Shown here piece by piece: positions 1 to 5,203 of a DNA stretch of 5,203 nt. The notes under the pieces were generated by a model that had not been told where the DNA came from, searched no databases, and saw only the letters and a program-made list of their open reading frames with translations. Origin of the DNA: Flavipsychrobacter stenotrophus (GTDB lineage Bacteria > Bacteroidota > Bacteroidia > Chitinophagales > Chitinophagaceae); assembly GCA_947379685.1 (NCBI GenBank), contig CANCOG010000382.1:1-5203 (forward strand), written 5' to 3'. The position numbers and the translations under genes are program-made. Every line of letters begins with the position of its first letter. Positions within the stretch are counted from its first letter, which is position 1.

Positions 1-187
1 TTTTCCAGTGAAAATGTGGAACAGATACCCCGGAGTAAGTTGCCGTGAAATGAACATAAACTCCTGAACATACTGTATCGCCCGACGCGTTAGCAATATG
101 AATACTGGCACTACCCGACTGCGCACTACTGCTTGTAGCGTATAAAAAAGGGAAAATAAACAACAGAATACAGTATAATATTCTCAT
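1..187 (-). CDS. Secreted protein with N-terminal PKD/Ig-like domain, partial (C-terminus beyond left edge)
   Basis: The reading frame stays open from an in-frame stop near 220 to the window edge, giving 62 codons from ATG 187. The protein begins MRILYCILLF and continues with a hydrophobic core to an A-x-S-S-S-A-Q boundary, a typical Sec signal peptide of about 23 residues. The mature part starts SGSASIHIANASGDTVCSG and continues VYVHFTATYSG...PHFHWK. The pattern GDTVCSG-x-VxFTA...P-x-(F/Y)-x-W is typical of PKD/Ig-like modules in Bacteroidota surface proteins, often T9SS-exported. No sorting domain can be seen because the C-terminus is missing. ATG 199 is in frame and would add four residues (MTIH). 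ATG 187 is preferred because the upstream -7 box ends at 207, which puts the expected transcript start at about 199-203. Neither ATG has a clear Shine-Dalgarno. Function beyond secretion and a surface role is unknown. Confidence 0.75.
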   Translation of the reverse strand, partial: MRILYCILLFIFPFLYATSSSAQSGSASIHIANASGDTVCSGVYVHFTATYSGVSVPHFHWK

Positions 188-206
188 ATGGATTGTCATT
201 GTTAAC

Positions 207-237
207 CAAAAATAAGGATTTTATTTAGGAATGCAAA
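207..237 (-). promoter_or_regulatory. Bacteroidota-type promoter for the left-edge secreted gene
   Basis: Read on the minus strand, TTTG at 237-234 is followed after 19 bases by TATTTTTG at 214-207. This matches the Bacteroidota primary sigma consensus TTTG-N(about 19-21)-TAnnTTTG in both boxes and in spacing. The expected transcript start is a few bases downstream, near 199-203, giving a short leader to ATG 187. It is inferred from sequence only, and the surroundings are AT-rich, so a chance match is possible. Confidence 0.6.
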
Positions 238-426
238 TAAAAAAGCATGTTTTTTTAGTATATTTCTATTGTTGAGCTTGATTTGTAGCCTGTTTTAGTA
301 TTATATTGCAAAAATACCTGATTTTTTGAGAGAGCTTGAATCATGATAACCCGAAATTGCGATGCCGCTTTAATTGTTATTTTAAATCAGCATATATCAA
401 TAAAATCCAGGCTCGCGCAACAGGTG

Positions 427-473
427 AAAAATAAAACGGGCGCCGATGCCAGTGACATCAGCGCCCGTTTTAT
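427..473 (-). terminator. Intrinsic terminator of the giant T9SS surface-protein gene
   Basis: A perfect 13-bp inverted repeat, ATAAAACGGGCGC at 431-443 and its complement at 461-473, encloses a 17-base loop that can pair further through GATG (445-448) and CATC (456-459). On the minus strand the GC-rich stem runs into TTTTATTTTT (436-427), the expected U-tract. The hairpin begins 14 bases after the stop codon at 488-490. On the plus strand the downstream side is A-rich, so minus-strand termination is clearly favoured. It separates this gene from the next secreted gene at 187. Confidence 0.9.
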
Positions 474-487
474 AAAACAAATGACAT

Positions 488-3400
488 TTATTGAACCATG
501 ATTTTTTCAGTGTAGGTTTTACTGCTGGTCATTACTTTTATGATATAAACACCTACCGGAACCCCGCTCATATCTATTTCAAAATTTTTCTCTGATGTGG
601 CCTTTGTAAACAGTACTTTGCCACTCACATCAGTTATCAAAATAGTAGCATCTCCTGTTCCACCTGTGATTGCTACATTAAGTGTACCGCTGGTAGGGTT
701 AGGATAAAGCTTTAAGCCTTCGTCTGTCGCTGCACCAATGGGTTCAGCCCCACGAAACGCCGTAACTGTAATGGCATGCCTGGCTATACTTGTGCCACAA
801 GCGTTCGTCGCACGGTAGAAAATGGTATCTAACCCTACCGACCGGCCGCGAACCAGACCAGCTGAATTTACTGTAGCAACAGAAGTAGTTAAACTACTCC
901 AAATACCACCACTACCTGATGTTGATAAGGTTATGGTTGAACCGTTTACTACCGATGCCGGCCCTGATATCGTACCGGCGTCAGGCAACGCCAAAACTAA
1001 AACTGTCCTGGTTACAGTACTTGTTAAACCACAACTATTGGTAACAGAATAGGATATTGTTGCATAACCCGGGCTAACAGCGAATAAACCGCCGGTAGAA
1101 GAAACTGAAGCAACTGAAGCCGAAGAGGTGGTCCAGCTGCCACCCGCAGTGGCATCTGCCAGTGTGCGTGTACTTCCCACACAAAACGGAATTGAATATC
1201 CTGAAATACCAGCAACTGACGGAGGACATGTTACTGAAAATGGCCACCTGGCAGATGCGCTGCCACATGCGTTAGTGACAGTGTAATAGATAGTATCCTT
1301 ACCTGAGGCAATCGCAGTAACTGTACCGTCTGAAACGGTGGCAATAGCAGTGTTGGTGCTGGTCCATGTGCCACCGGCCGTAGGGTGAACAAGTGTAAAT
1401 GTGCCGCCGGGACAAATATTTGAAACCGCACTGCCGCCGCTAAACCCTGGGATAGCACCCGGTACCAAAACGTTAATGGTGTAACCTGCCTGATTCCAGC
1501 AACCATATGAGTTGGACACTCTGTAATTCAAAATGCCGGCACCACCACGAACGCCGGTCACGTTACCTGCGCTTGTGTATGTTATAGCTCCACTGCCCGT
1601 ACCGCTCCAAATGCCACCAGAAGGAATGCCTGCCAGCGTTATTGAAGAACCAACACAAATTTCTGAAGTGCCACTTACATAAGGCATCGCTGGAATCGGA
1701 TTTACAGTTACCCGAATTTCTGTAGTGTCGGAACCAGAACTGTCACTAACGCTGACTGTAAATGAATCTATACCCACAAAGCCCGAAGCAGGAGTATAAC
1801 TCAACCCAACCGGGGTAGTTACGCCACCAGTTGTTACTGTAGTATAGGCCGCTACCGCTGTACCATGAACCGGTGCGGATATCAGGGTCCAGGTTAGGGT
1901 TGTACTAGCGCCTGTAGCAACAACCTTCAGATACGGGTTTATTGAAGAGGTTACCCAATTGTTACAGACTGAGATATTCTGTACTTGCCCTCCTGCAAAA
2001 AGGCCCAGGGGATGATTATGAAATACTGCAACCGTATTATTAGCGCTGGCAACTGCCAGTTCAGGTTTCATATCACCATCCAGGTCACCGATAGCCACAT
2101 CGTATCCGTTTACGCCGGTGACAATATCTGTACGCCCCAGTGAACCAGAGGATATACTGCCAGCCGAACAGTTGTTTCTGAAAAGAGTAACACGGCTGGG
2201 AGTTCCTGAATGGAGGTAATTTCCGGTTCCAACAGCAATATCAGGTTTGCCGTCTCCATTCAAATCGCCTATTGCCACAGAATAGGGGCTCAAACCGGTA
2301 CTGAAATCCACCTTTGAAGCAAACGACCCGGATGAAATGCTGCCTGCCGAGCTGGTATTACGAAAGACAGATATTGATTCACTGCCCAAACCAAAATCAC
2401 TATTACCCACTACTATCTCTGGCTTTCCGTCACCATCCAAATCTCCTATTGCCACTGCAAGAGGACCAGTTCCTGCTGTAAAGTCAACATTGGTAGCAAA
2501 GGATCCTGAGGATATACTTCCGCTTGTAGCTGTATTGCGCAAAACAGAAACATAGCCGGTGGTTCGGGAGCCCGATGATACATTATTATTATCAGCTACT
2601 ACGAGGTCGGGTTTACCGTCCATATCAACATCTCCTATTGCAATAGCATATGGGATAGATCCGGTGCCGAAGTCTACTTTAGTCGCAAATGACCCTGAAG
2701 TAAGACCTGTGCCTGATACCGTGTTTCGGAACACTGATACTGAATTGGCACTACTATTGGTTACAGCAATATCTGGTTTTCCGTCTCCATCAAGGTCGCC
2801 AATAGCCACGCCCACGGGACGACCTGCAGCGCCAAAATCAACCCTTGTTGTAAATGAACTGCCGGTAATACTACCTGCACTGCAGTTATTCTGAAAAACA
2901 GAAATTGACCCGCTGGCTGAGCTGTATGTATTGGATACAACTATTTCAGGTTTTCCATCGCCGTTCACATCTCCGATTGCAACTTTCGATGGGCCATAAG
3001 GTGTGGTAAAATCGACTTTTGTACTAAACGAACCCAAGGTTATGCTCCCTGTACTACTCGTGTTCCGGAAAACAGAAATACTGTTACTGTTTGCGTTAAC
3101 TACCACCATGTCCGCCTTTCCATCTCCGTCAAGGTCGCCAATAGCCACACCATATGGGTCAGAAAGAGAACTTGTGCCTGCCGTGAAACCAACTGGCGCG
3201 TCAAAATTGATGCCTCCTGAAAACGGGCTGCCATCAAAAACAGGTAAAAACAAGTCTGAAGCGAAGCCGGTAAGTTGCGTAGCAGTATTCAGCACAGAAA
3301 CGTAATTGTAAGTTGCACCTATTGGTACTGTGACAGTCAAAGACGTTCCGGTTACGGCTGTAACTGCGGCTCTGGTTGCGCCAAAGAAAACCACATTATT

Positions 3401-3604
3401 AGCTGCTGTGGTTGCAAAGTTAGATCCGGTAATTGTAATAGAATTTCCAGGAGTCCCGCTAAGCCCGCTCAATGCAGAAATAACCGGTTGAGCAATGCAG
3501 TGATTAAACAATAAAAATACAGTCGCCAACGCGGAGGGACCATATTTGAAAAAAGCCGTTGCTTTACCGTTCCGGCCGAAGCGAATTGCTGGTTTGTTCT
3601 GCAT
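488..3604 (-). CDS. Giant T9SS-exported surface protein: IPT/TIG, seven FG-GAP repeats, Ig-like domains, Por sorting domain
   Basis: The protein has 1038 residues from ATG 3604. Residues 1-39 form a long signal peptide with a basic n-region and a core ending near HCIAQ. Residues 40-123 form an IPT/TIG domain (TPGNSITITGSNF). About 124-535 hold seven FG-GAP/VCBS repeats with IGDLDGDGKPD-like calcium loops at about 155, 210, 268, 323, 386, 445 and 505, the number expected for a closed seven-bladed beta-propeller. About 541-637 form a cadherin-like/Big domain (YTPASGFVGIDSFTV). Four Ig-like/Big2-like modules follow at about 641-716, 718-795, 796-874 and 875-949; the last three share GGxW, (V/A)TVS or similar, and N-(A/S)-CG. 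Residues 962-1038 are a T9SS type A sorting domain (LYPNPTSGTLNV, GVYIIKV, KIMVQ). The inferred role is a cell-surface or secreted adhesin or glycan-binding protein; no catalytic domain is visible. The frame extends upstream to a TTG at 3643, but that would give an overlong signal peptide and the TTG lies inside a probable -7 box, so ATG 3604 is chosen. No Shine-Dalgarno is seen. Confidence 0.95.
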   Translation of the reverse strand: MQNKPAIRFGRNGKATAFFKYGPSALATVFLLFNHCIAQPVISALSGLSGTPGNSITITGSNFATTAANNVVFFGATRAAVTAVTGTSLTVTVPIGATYNYVSVLNTATQLTGFASDLFLPVFDGSPFSGGINFDAPVGFTAGTSSLSDPYGVAIGDLDGDGKADMVVVNANSNSISVFRNTSSTGSITLGSFSTKVDFTTPYGPSKVAIGDVNGDGKPEIVVSNTYSSASGSISVFQNNCSAGSITGSSFTTRVDFGAAGRPVGVAIGDLDGDGKPDIAVTNSSANSVSVFRNTVSGTGLTSGSFATKVDFGTGSIPYAIAIGDVDMDGKPDLVVADNNNVSSGSRTTGYVSVLRNTATSGSISSGSFATNVDFTAGTGPLAVAIGDLDGDGKPEIVVGNSDFGLGSESISVFRNTSSAGSISSGSFASKVDFSTGLSPYSVAIGDLNGDGKPDIAVGTGNYLHSGTPSRVTLFRNNCSAGSISSGSLGRTDIVTGVNGYDVAIGDLDGDMKPELAVASANNTVAVFHNHPLGLFAGGQVQNISVCNNWVTSSINPYLKVVATGASTTLTWTLISAPVHGTAVAAYTTVTTGGVTTPVGLSYTPASGFVGIDSFTVSVSDSSGSDTTEIRVTVNPIPAMPYVSGTSEICVGSSITLAGIPSGGIWSGTGSGAITYTSAGNVTGVRGGAGILNYRVSNSYGCWNQAGYTINVLVPGAIPGFSGGSAVSNICPGGTFTLVHPTAGGTWTSTNTAIATVSDGTVTAIASGKDTIYYTVTNACGSASARWPFSVTCPPSVAGISGYSIPFCVGSTRTLADATAGGSWTTSSASVASVSSTGGLFAVSPGYATISYSVTNSCGLTSTVTRTVLVLALPDAGTISGPASVVNGSTITLSTSGSGGIWSSLTTSVATVNSAGLVRGRSVGLDTIFYRATNACGTSIARHAITVTAFRGAEPIGAATDEGLKLYPNPTSGTLNVAITGGTGDATILITDVSGKVLFTKATSEKNFEIDMSGVPVGVYIIKVMTSSKTYTEKIMVQ
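2008..3232 (-). repeat. Seven tandem FG-GAP repeat units within the surface-protein gene
   Basis: The DNA encodes seven tandem units of about 55-63 residues (165-190 bp). Each carries a V-A-I-G-D-x-(D/N)-x-D-G-K-P-(D/E) loop, then a strand (IVV/IAV), then SISVFRNT, then GSIxxGSFxTKVDF. The loop codons recur on the plus strand as variants of CCGTCTCCATC(C/A)A(A/G)(A/G)TC(G/T)CC. The aspartates of the calcium-type loop are retained in all units. Unit 4 reads DVDMDGKPD and unit 7 reads DLDGDMKPE, so each has a Met replacing one loop Gly. Repeat lengths differ slightly and the DNA copies have diverged, which suggests old duplications rather than recent slippage. Confidence 0.9.
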
Positions 3605-3640
3605 ATAATTTCGATTTAAGTTATTGCGAATATTGCAATG

Positions 3641-3648
3641 CAAACCTA
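3641..3648 (-). promoter_or_regulatory. Probable -7 promoter box of the giant surface-protein gene
   Basis: The minus strand reads TAGGTTTG at 3648-3641, an exact match to the Bacteroidota -7 consensus TAnnTTTG. The expected transcript start is near 3634-3637, giving a leader of about 30 bases to ATG 3604. No TTTG -33 box is visible at the usual distance, so the call rests on one element. The last three bases of the box are the TTG that could otherwise be taken as the start codon. Confidence 0.5.
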
Positions 3649-3800
3649 CTTCGGTAAAATATGCAGGCTAATGACGTGAGTTAGTGGGTATTATGATTAT
3701 CGTCATTAATCGATGAGCCCCAATTTTCACTATCAGAACTCGTTCTAAGTAGATCTTTAGCTACGGCTGGTATGGTTGGCTAATGATGGCTTTCGGAACT

Positions 3801-3878
3801 GACCGGCGAATTGGAGCAACTTATCAGTTGCGCCCAACAACTGCGGTCATGAGACCGCAAACCGTGCCGGCCGGAGTC
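3801..3878. repeat. Compact multi-hairpin intergenic element
   Basis: Two adjacent hairpins sit inside an outer stem. Hairpin I pairs TTGG (3811-3814) with CCAA (3834-3837) and GCAAC (3816-3820) with GTTGC (3827-3831). Hairpin II is a perfect 7-bp stem, TGCGGTC (3842-3848) with GACCGCA (3853-3859), and an ATGA loop. The outer arms CCGGC (3803-3807) and GCCGG (3866-3870, or alternatively 3870-3874) could close a branched structure. No U-tract follows on either strand, so it is not a standard terminator. It may be a dispersed intergenic repeat or a structured RNA; the sequence alone cannot decide. Confidence 0.5.
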
Positions 3879-3942
3879 AAAGACATCGCCGAACTGTTTT
3901 CAGGGATAGAACAAATCTCAGCTCCCAAAACCAAACAAGGGC

Positions 3943-4815
3943 CTATTCATTTAATGGCCTTCCCCCCAATATATTGAAAACTGTTTGGCCCGGCAACACA
4001 CGATAAACGGGGATATTTATGGCATATCTATCACACAGGGTTTTAACGGCCGAGTCAATTTCATTAGTGTCGTAACGAGATGAGAAGTGCCCCAATATCA
4101 GCTTCCCGATATTCAACTGGCTCACCATTTCCATTACCTCATGCAAGCGGCTGTGCTTATTTATCCGCTCTAACCCGCTAAGCTCTTCGTCTAGAAATGT
4201 GGCTTCATGGATCAGCACTTCGCAGTTATTCCAGCGGTCAAAATCTTCAACCGGGGTATCGCCGGAATAACCAAGCAGTGTTGTGCGCACTTCAGTATTA
4301 ATGAAGGCCTGGCCATGCTCTACTGTCAGTCGTCTGAGCTCGGGGCCGCTAAGTCCGGCAAATTCCGGTTTCAGTTTTTTGCGCACCTGCACCAGTTTAT
4401 ACCCGCAACTCTTAAAAATACCCTCGGGCGATGGCACATGTCCATTCTTTATAGCCTTAACCAGTATGTCATTCCGCAGCCATATTTCCTCCCCTGGCTG
4501 CAATGGCAACCATTGTGTTCCTGTCACATGCGGATCGAATCGGCGGGAAAATTCTTCCAAGGCCGGGAAAGAGCCACAGTTAGCAGGATAATAGATAAAG
4601 GGCATTCCGGGCCTCGCATTCAGCTGGCTGAACTGTAACAAACCGGTGAGGTGATCCCTGTCGGCATGAGAGATAAAGGCATGGCTCACCTTCCTGCTTT
4701 TCTGCATCAGCGACGCCATCATACCATCCCCTGCATCAAACAGCAGCCCGAATTCCTCTATAAAATACCAGGTAGAGAACAACGCAGTGGAATGACCTGA
4801 AATCGTAAGTTGCAT
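3943..4815 (-). CDS. RNase Z-like metallo-beta-lactamase-fold hydrolase with altered zinc motif
   Basis: This is a complete 290-residue protein, close to the length of short-form RNase Z (about 300), which removes tRNA 3' trailers. Visible family landmarks are the N-terminal strand and DAGDG (27-31), the metal motif SHADRDHLTGL (49-59), a His before a GY motif (H126, GY 138-139), a shortened exosite-like segment with SGP (156-158), SGDTP (184-188, metal-bridging Asp186), HEATF (203-207), a His matching the HST motif (H221) and HFSSRY (243-248, His243). The metal motif reads H-x-D-x-D-H rather than the H-x-H-x-D-H usual in RNase Z, so Asp52 replaces the second His. H-x-D-x-D-H is known in other MBL proteins such as ComEC. 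The enzyme is therefore probably a metal-dependent hydrolase, possibly a nuclease, but tRNase Z activity should not be assumed. It is cytoplasmic, with no signal peptide. ATG 4815 is chosen because MQLTISGHSTAL matches the family N-terminus. The neighbours give no functional clue. Confidence 0.9.
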   Translation of the reverse strand: MQLTISGHSTALFSTWYFIEEFGLLFDAGDGMMASLMQKSRKVSHAFISHADRDHLTGLLQFSQLNARPGMPFIYYPANCGSFPALEEFSRRFDPHVTGTQWLPLQPGEEIWLRNDILVKAIKNGHVPSPEGIFKSCGYKLVQVRKKLKPEFAGLSGPELRRLTVEHGQAFINTEVRTTLLGYSGDTPVEDFDRWNNCEVLIHEATFLDEELSGLERINKHSRLHEVMEMVSQLNIGKLILGHFSSRYDTNEIDSAVKTLCDRYAINIPVYRVLPGQTVFNILGGRPLNE

Positions 4816-4832
4816 ACAATTCGTGTTAGAAC

Positions 4833-4840
4833 CAAATATA
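4833..4840 (-). promoter_or_regulatory. Probable -7 promoter box of the RNase Z-like gene
   Basis: The minus strand reads TATATTTG at 4840-4833, an exact match to TAnnTTTG, ending 17 bases before ATG 4815. The leader would be about 10 bases. No TTTG box is found at the normal -33 spacing; a TTG at 4855-4853 is too close, with a 12-base gap. It suggests the gene is transcribed on its own. Confidence 0.5.
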
Positions 4841-5003
4841 CCAATATGATTGCAATGACTGGCGGGTAATTACGGTAATTCTCTGGTAAAGGGTCAATGA
4901 AATTAACCGTTATTTCCGTCTGGCGTGAGGTTTGAGGCGTGGCAATGTGCTGTTGCCAACTCGTGCCTAGCTAGTTTCCGCGGTTTATAACCCGTCTCCA
5001 CTC
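4841..5003. other. Gene-free segment with short inverted and direct repeats
   Basis: No gene is supported here. Visible structures are an ATTGCAAT palindrome (4849-4856), two GGTAATT direct repeats 9 bp apart (4865-4871 and 4874-4880) with a degenerate GGTAAA at 4885, a hairpin TGGCAA/TTGCCA (4940-4945 with 4953-4958), the palindrome CTAGCTAG (4967-4974), and GGTT-TAT-AACC (4982-4992). The GC-rich, hairpin-rich text contrasts with the AT-rich end to its right. Confidence 0.5.
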
Positions 5004-5072
5004 CCCCAGATTTTTCGGCAGTCGGAGACTGCTACCCACCAGGACGTAGTCGGAGACTAAGGACAACTGGGG
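5004..5072. repeat. Paired AGTCGGAGACT near-palindromic repeats inside an outer inverted repeat
   Basis: AGTCGGAGACT occurs exactly at 5020-5030 and 5048-5058, a 28-bp period. Each copy is itself a hairpin: copy 1 extends to GCAGTC-GGA-GACTGC (5018-5032) and copy 2 to TAGTC-GGA-GACTA (5047-5059). Outer arms CCCCAG (5004-5009) and CTGGGG (5067-5072) can enclose both. It lies just past the stop codon of the right-edge gene on the minus strand, but no U-tract follows, so a classical terminator is unlikely. A dispersed intergenic repeat or an RNA-level structure is possible. Confidence 0.6.
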
Positions 5073-5076
5073 ACTG

Positions 5077-5203
5077 TTATTTATATTTTTTAAACCAGGA
5101 ACGATAAACCTTAGAAAAATCAATGTCGCATATTTCGTAGCTATAATAGTGGTTTAGGTTGTAAAAAATCTTGTAGTTTTTTCCATGGAACAGAATCAAA
5201 ATT
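5077..5203 (-). CDS. C-terminal end of an AT-rich unidentified protein, partial (5' end beyond right edge)
   Basis: The minus-strand frame is open from the right edge to TAA at 5079-5077, giving 41 residues. They include FHGKNYKIFYNLNHYYSYEI and end CDIDFSKVYRSWFKKYK. The composition, rich in Tyr, Lys, Asn, Ile and Phe with regular hydrophobic spacing, looks like a real protein end. The competing frames in this stretch are broken by stops. The segment has about 27% G+C by hand count (34 of 127), visibly lower than the hydrolase gene, so it may be the end of a low-GC, possibly acquired gene. The family is not recognised from this fragment. A plus-strand ATG at 5185 is an alternative but has only 19 bases of sequence. 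Confidence 0.6.
   Translation of the reverse strand, partial: ILILFHGKNYKIFYNLNHYYSYEICDIDFSKVYRSWFKKYK

Larger units (their letters stand above)
3605..3942. other. 338-bp intergenic region between the hydrolase and surface-protein genes
   Basis: No convincing gene is present. The region holds the -7 box at 3641-3648, an ATTGCAAT palindrome at 3632-3639, a dyad AGAAC-TC-GTTCT at 3735-3746 and a hairpin-rich GC-richer element at about 3801-3878. A 64-codon plus-strand frame (3783-3977) crosses the hairpins and the end of the hydrolase gene and is not accepted. No intrinsic terminator with a U-tract is visible after the hydrolase stop codon at 3943. Confidence 0.7.

Noticed and set aside
1024..1506. 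Minus-strand frames of 63-91 codons within the Ig-like region
   Set aside because: They are out of frame with the surface protein, whose Ig-like domains continue intact through this stretch.
2337..3305. Several plus-strand frames of 72-111 codons opposite the propeller repeats
   Set aside because: They are antisense images of the repeated IGDLDGDGKPD codons (FPSPSRSPIAT-like peptides recurring with the same period), expected from repeat-coding DNA without antisense stops.
3842..3859. Intrinsic terminator for the hydrolase gene
   Set aside because: The 7-bp stem is good, but neither side is followed by a T-run, and it lies about 85 bases beyond the stop codon.
3783..3977. 64-codon plus-strand frame between the hydrolase and the surface-protein gene
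   Set aside because: It crosses the hairpin element and overlaps the 3' end of the hydrolase on the opposite strand. It has no recognisable protein features and no promoter box, and its codons follow the inverted repeats.
4207..4638. Plus-strand frames of 143 and 102 codons opposite the hydrolase
   Set aside because: The minus-strand frame carries conserved motifs (SHADRDH, SGDTP, HEATF, HFSSRY); the opposite frames show no family signature.
4898..4936. Plus-strand 12-codon frame beginning MKLTVISVWREV
   Set aside because: It is very short, with no promoter box, no ribosome binding site and nothing recognisable.
5018..5058. CRISPR array
   Set aside because: There are only two 11-bp units, the repeat is too short, and no cas gene is in the window.
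5185..5203. Plus-strand ATG at the right edge (MEQNQN)
   Set aside because: Only 19 bases are available. The upstream TAGTTTTT is an imperfect box too close to the ATG, and the minus-strand frame over the same bases looks more protein-like.

Overview
The window looks like chromosomal DNA of a Bacteroidota species, most likely near Chitinophagaceae/Sphingobacteriales (inference). The evidence is a very large secreted protein with an IPT/TIG domain, FG-GAP propeller repeats, CGxx-type Ig-like repeats and a C-terminal type IX secretion (T9SS, Por) sorting domain. Upstream boxes match the Bacteroidota promoter consensus (TTTG ... TAnnTTTG), and genes lack clear Shine-Dalgarno sequences. All supported genes lie on the minus strand, so the transcription order runs from right to left.

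Layout from right to left: (i) 5077-5203, the 3' end of an AT-rich unidentified gene cut by the window edge; (ii) 4816-5076, a gene-free stretch with short inverted repeats, including two copies of the near-palindrome AGTCGGAGACT; (iii) 3943-4815, a complete RNase Z-like metallo-beta-lactamase-fold hydrolase in which one zinc-ligand His is replaced by Asp; (iv) 3605-3942, a gene-free stretch with a compact multi-hairpin element (about 3801-3878) and a -7 promoter box; (v) 488-3604, the giant T9SS-exported surface protein; (vi) 200-487, with a strong intrinsic terminator at 427-473 and a full two-box promoter at 207-237; (vii) 1-187, the N-terminus of a second secreted protein that opens with a PKD/Ig-like domain and runs off the left edge.

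The genes do not look like one operon. Each of the three with a visible 5' end has its own promoter-like box, the gaps are 260-340 bp, and a terminator separates the two secreted proteins. The two cell-surface genes are neighbours and may belong to a wider cluster of T9SS cargo. The RNase Z-like enzyme looks functionally unrelated. No CRISPR array, tRNA, rRNA, transposase or recognisable defence system was found. The least explained parts are the two hairpin-rich intergenic elements and the altered metal site of the hydrolase.
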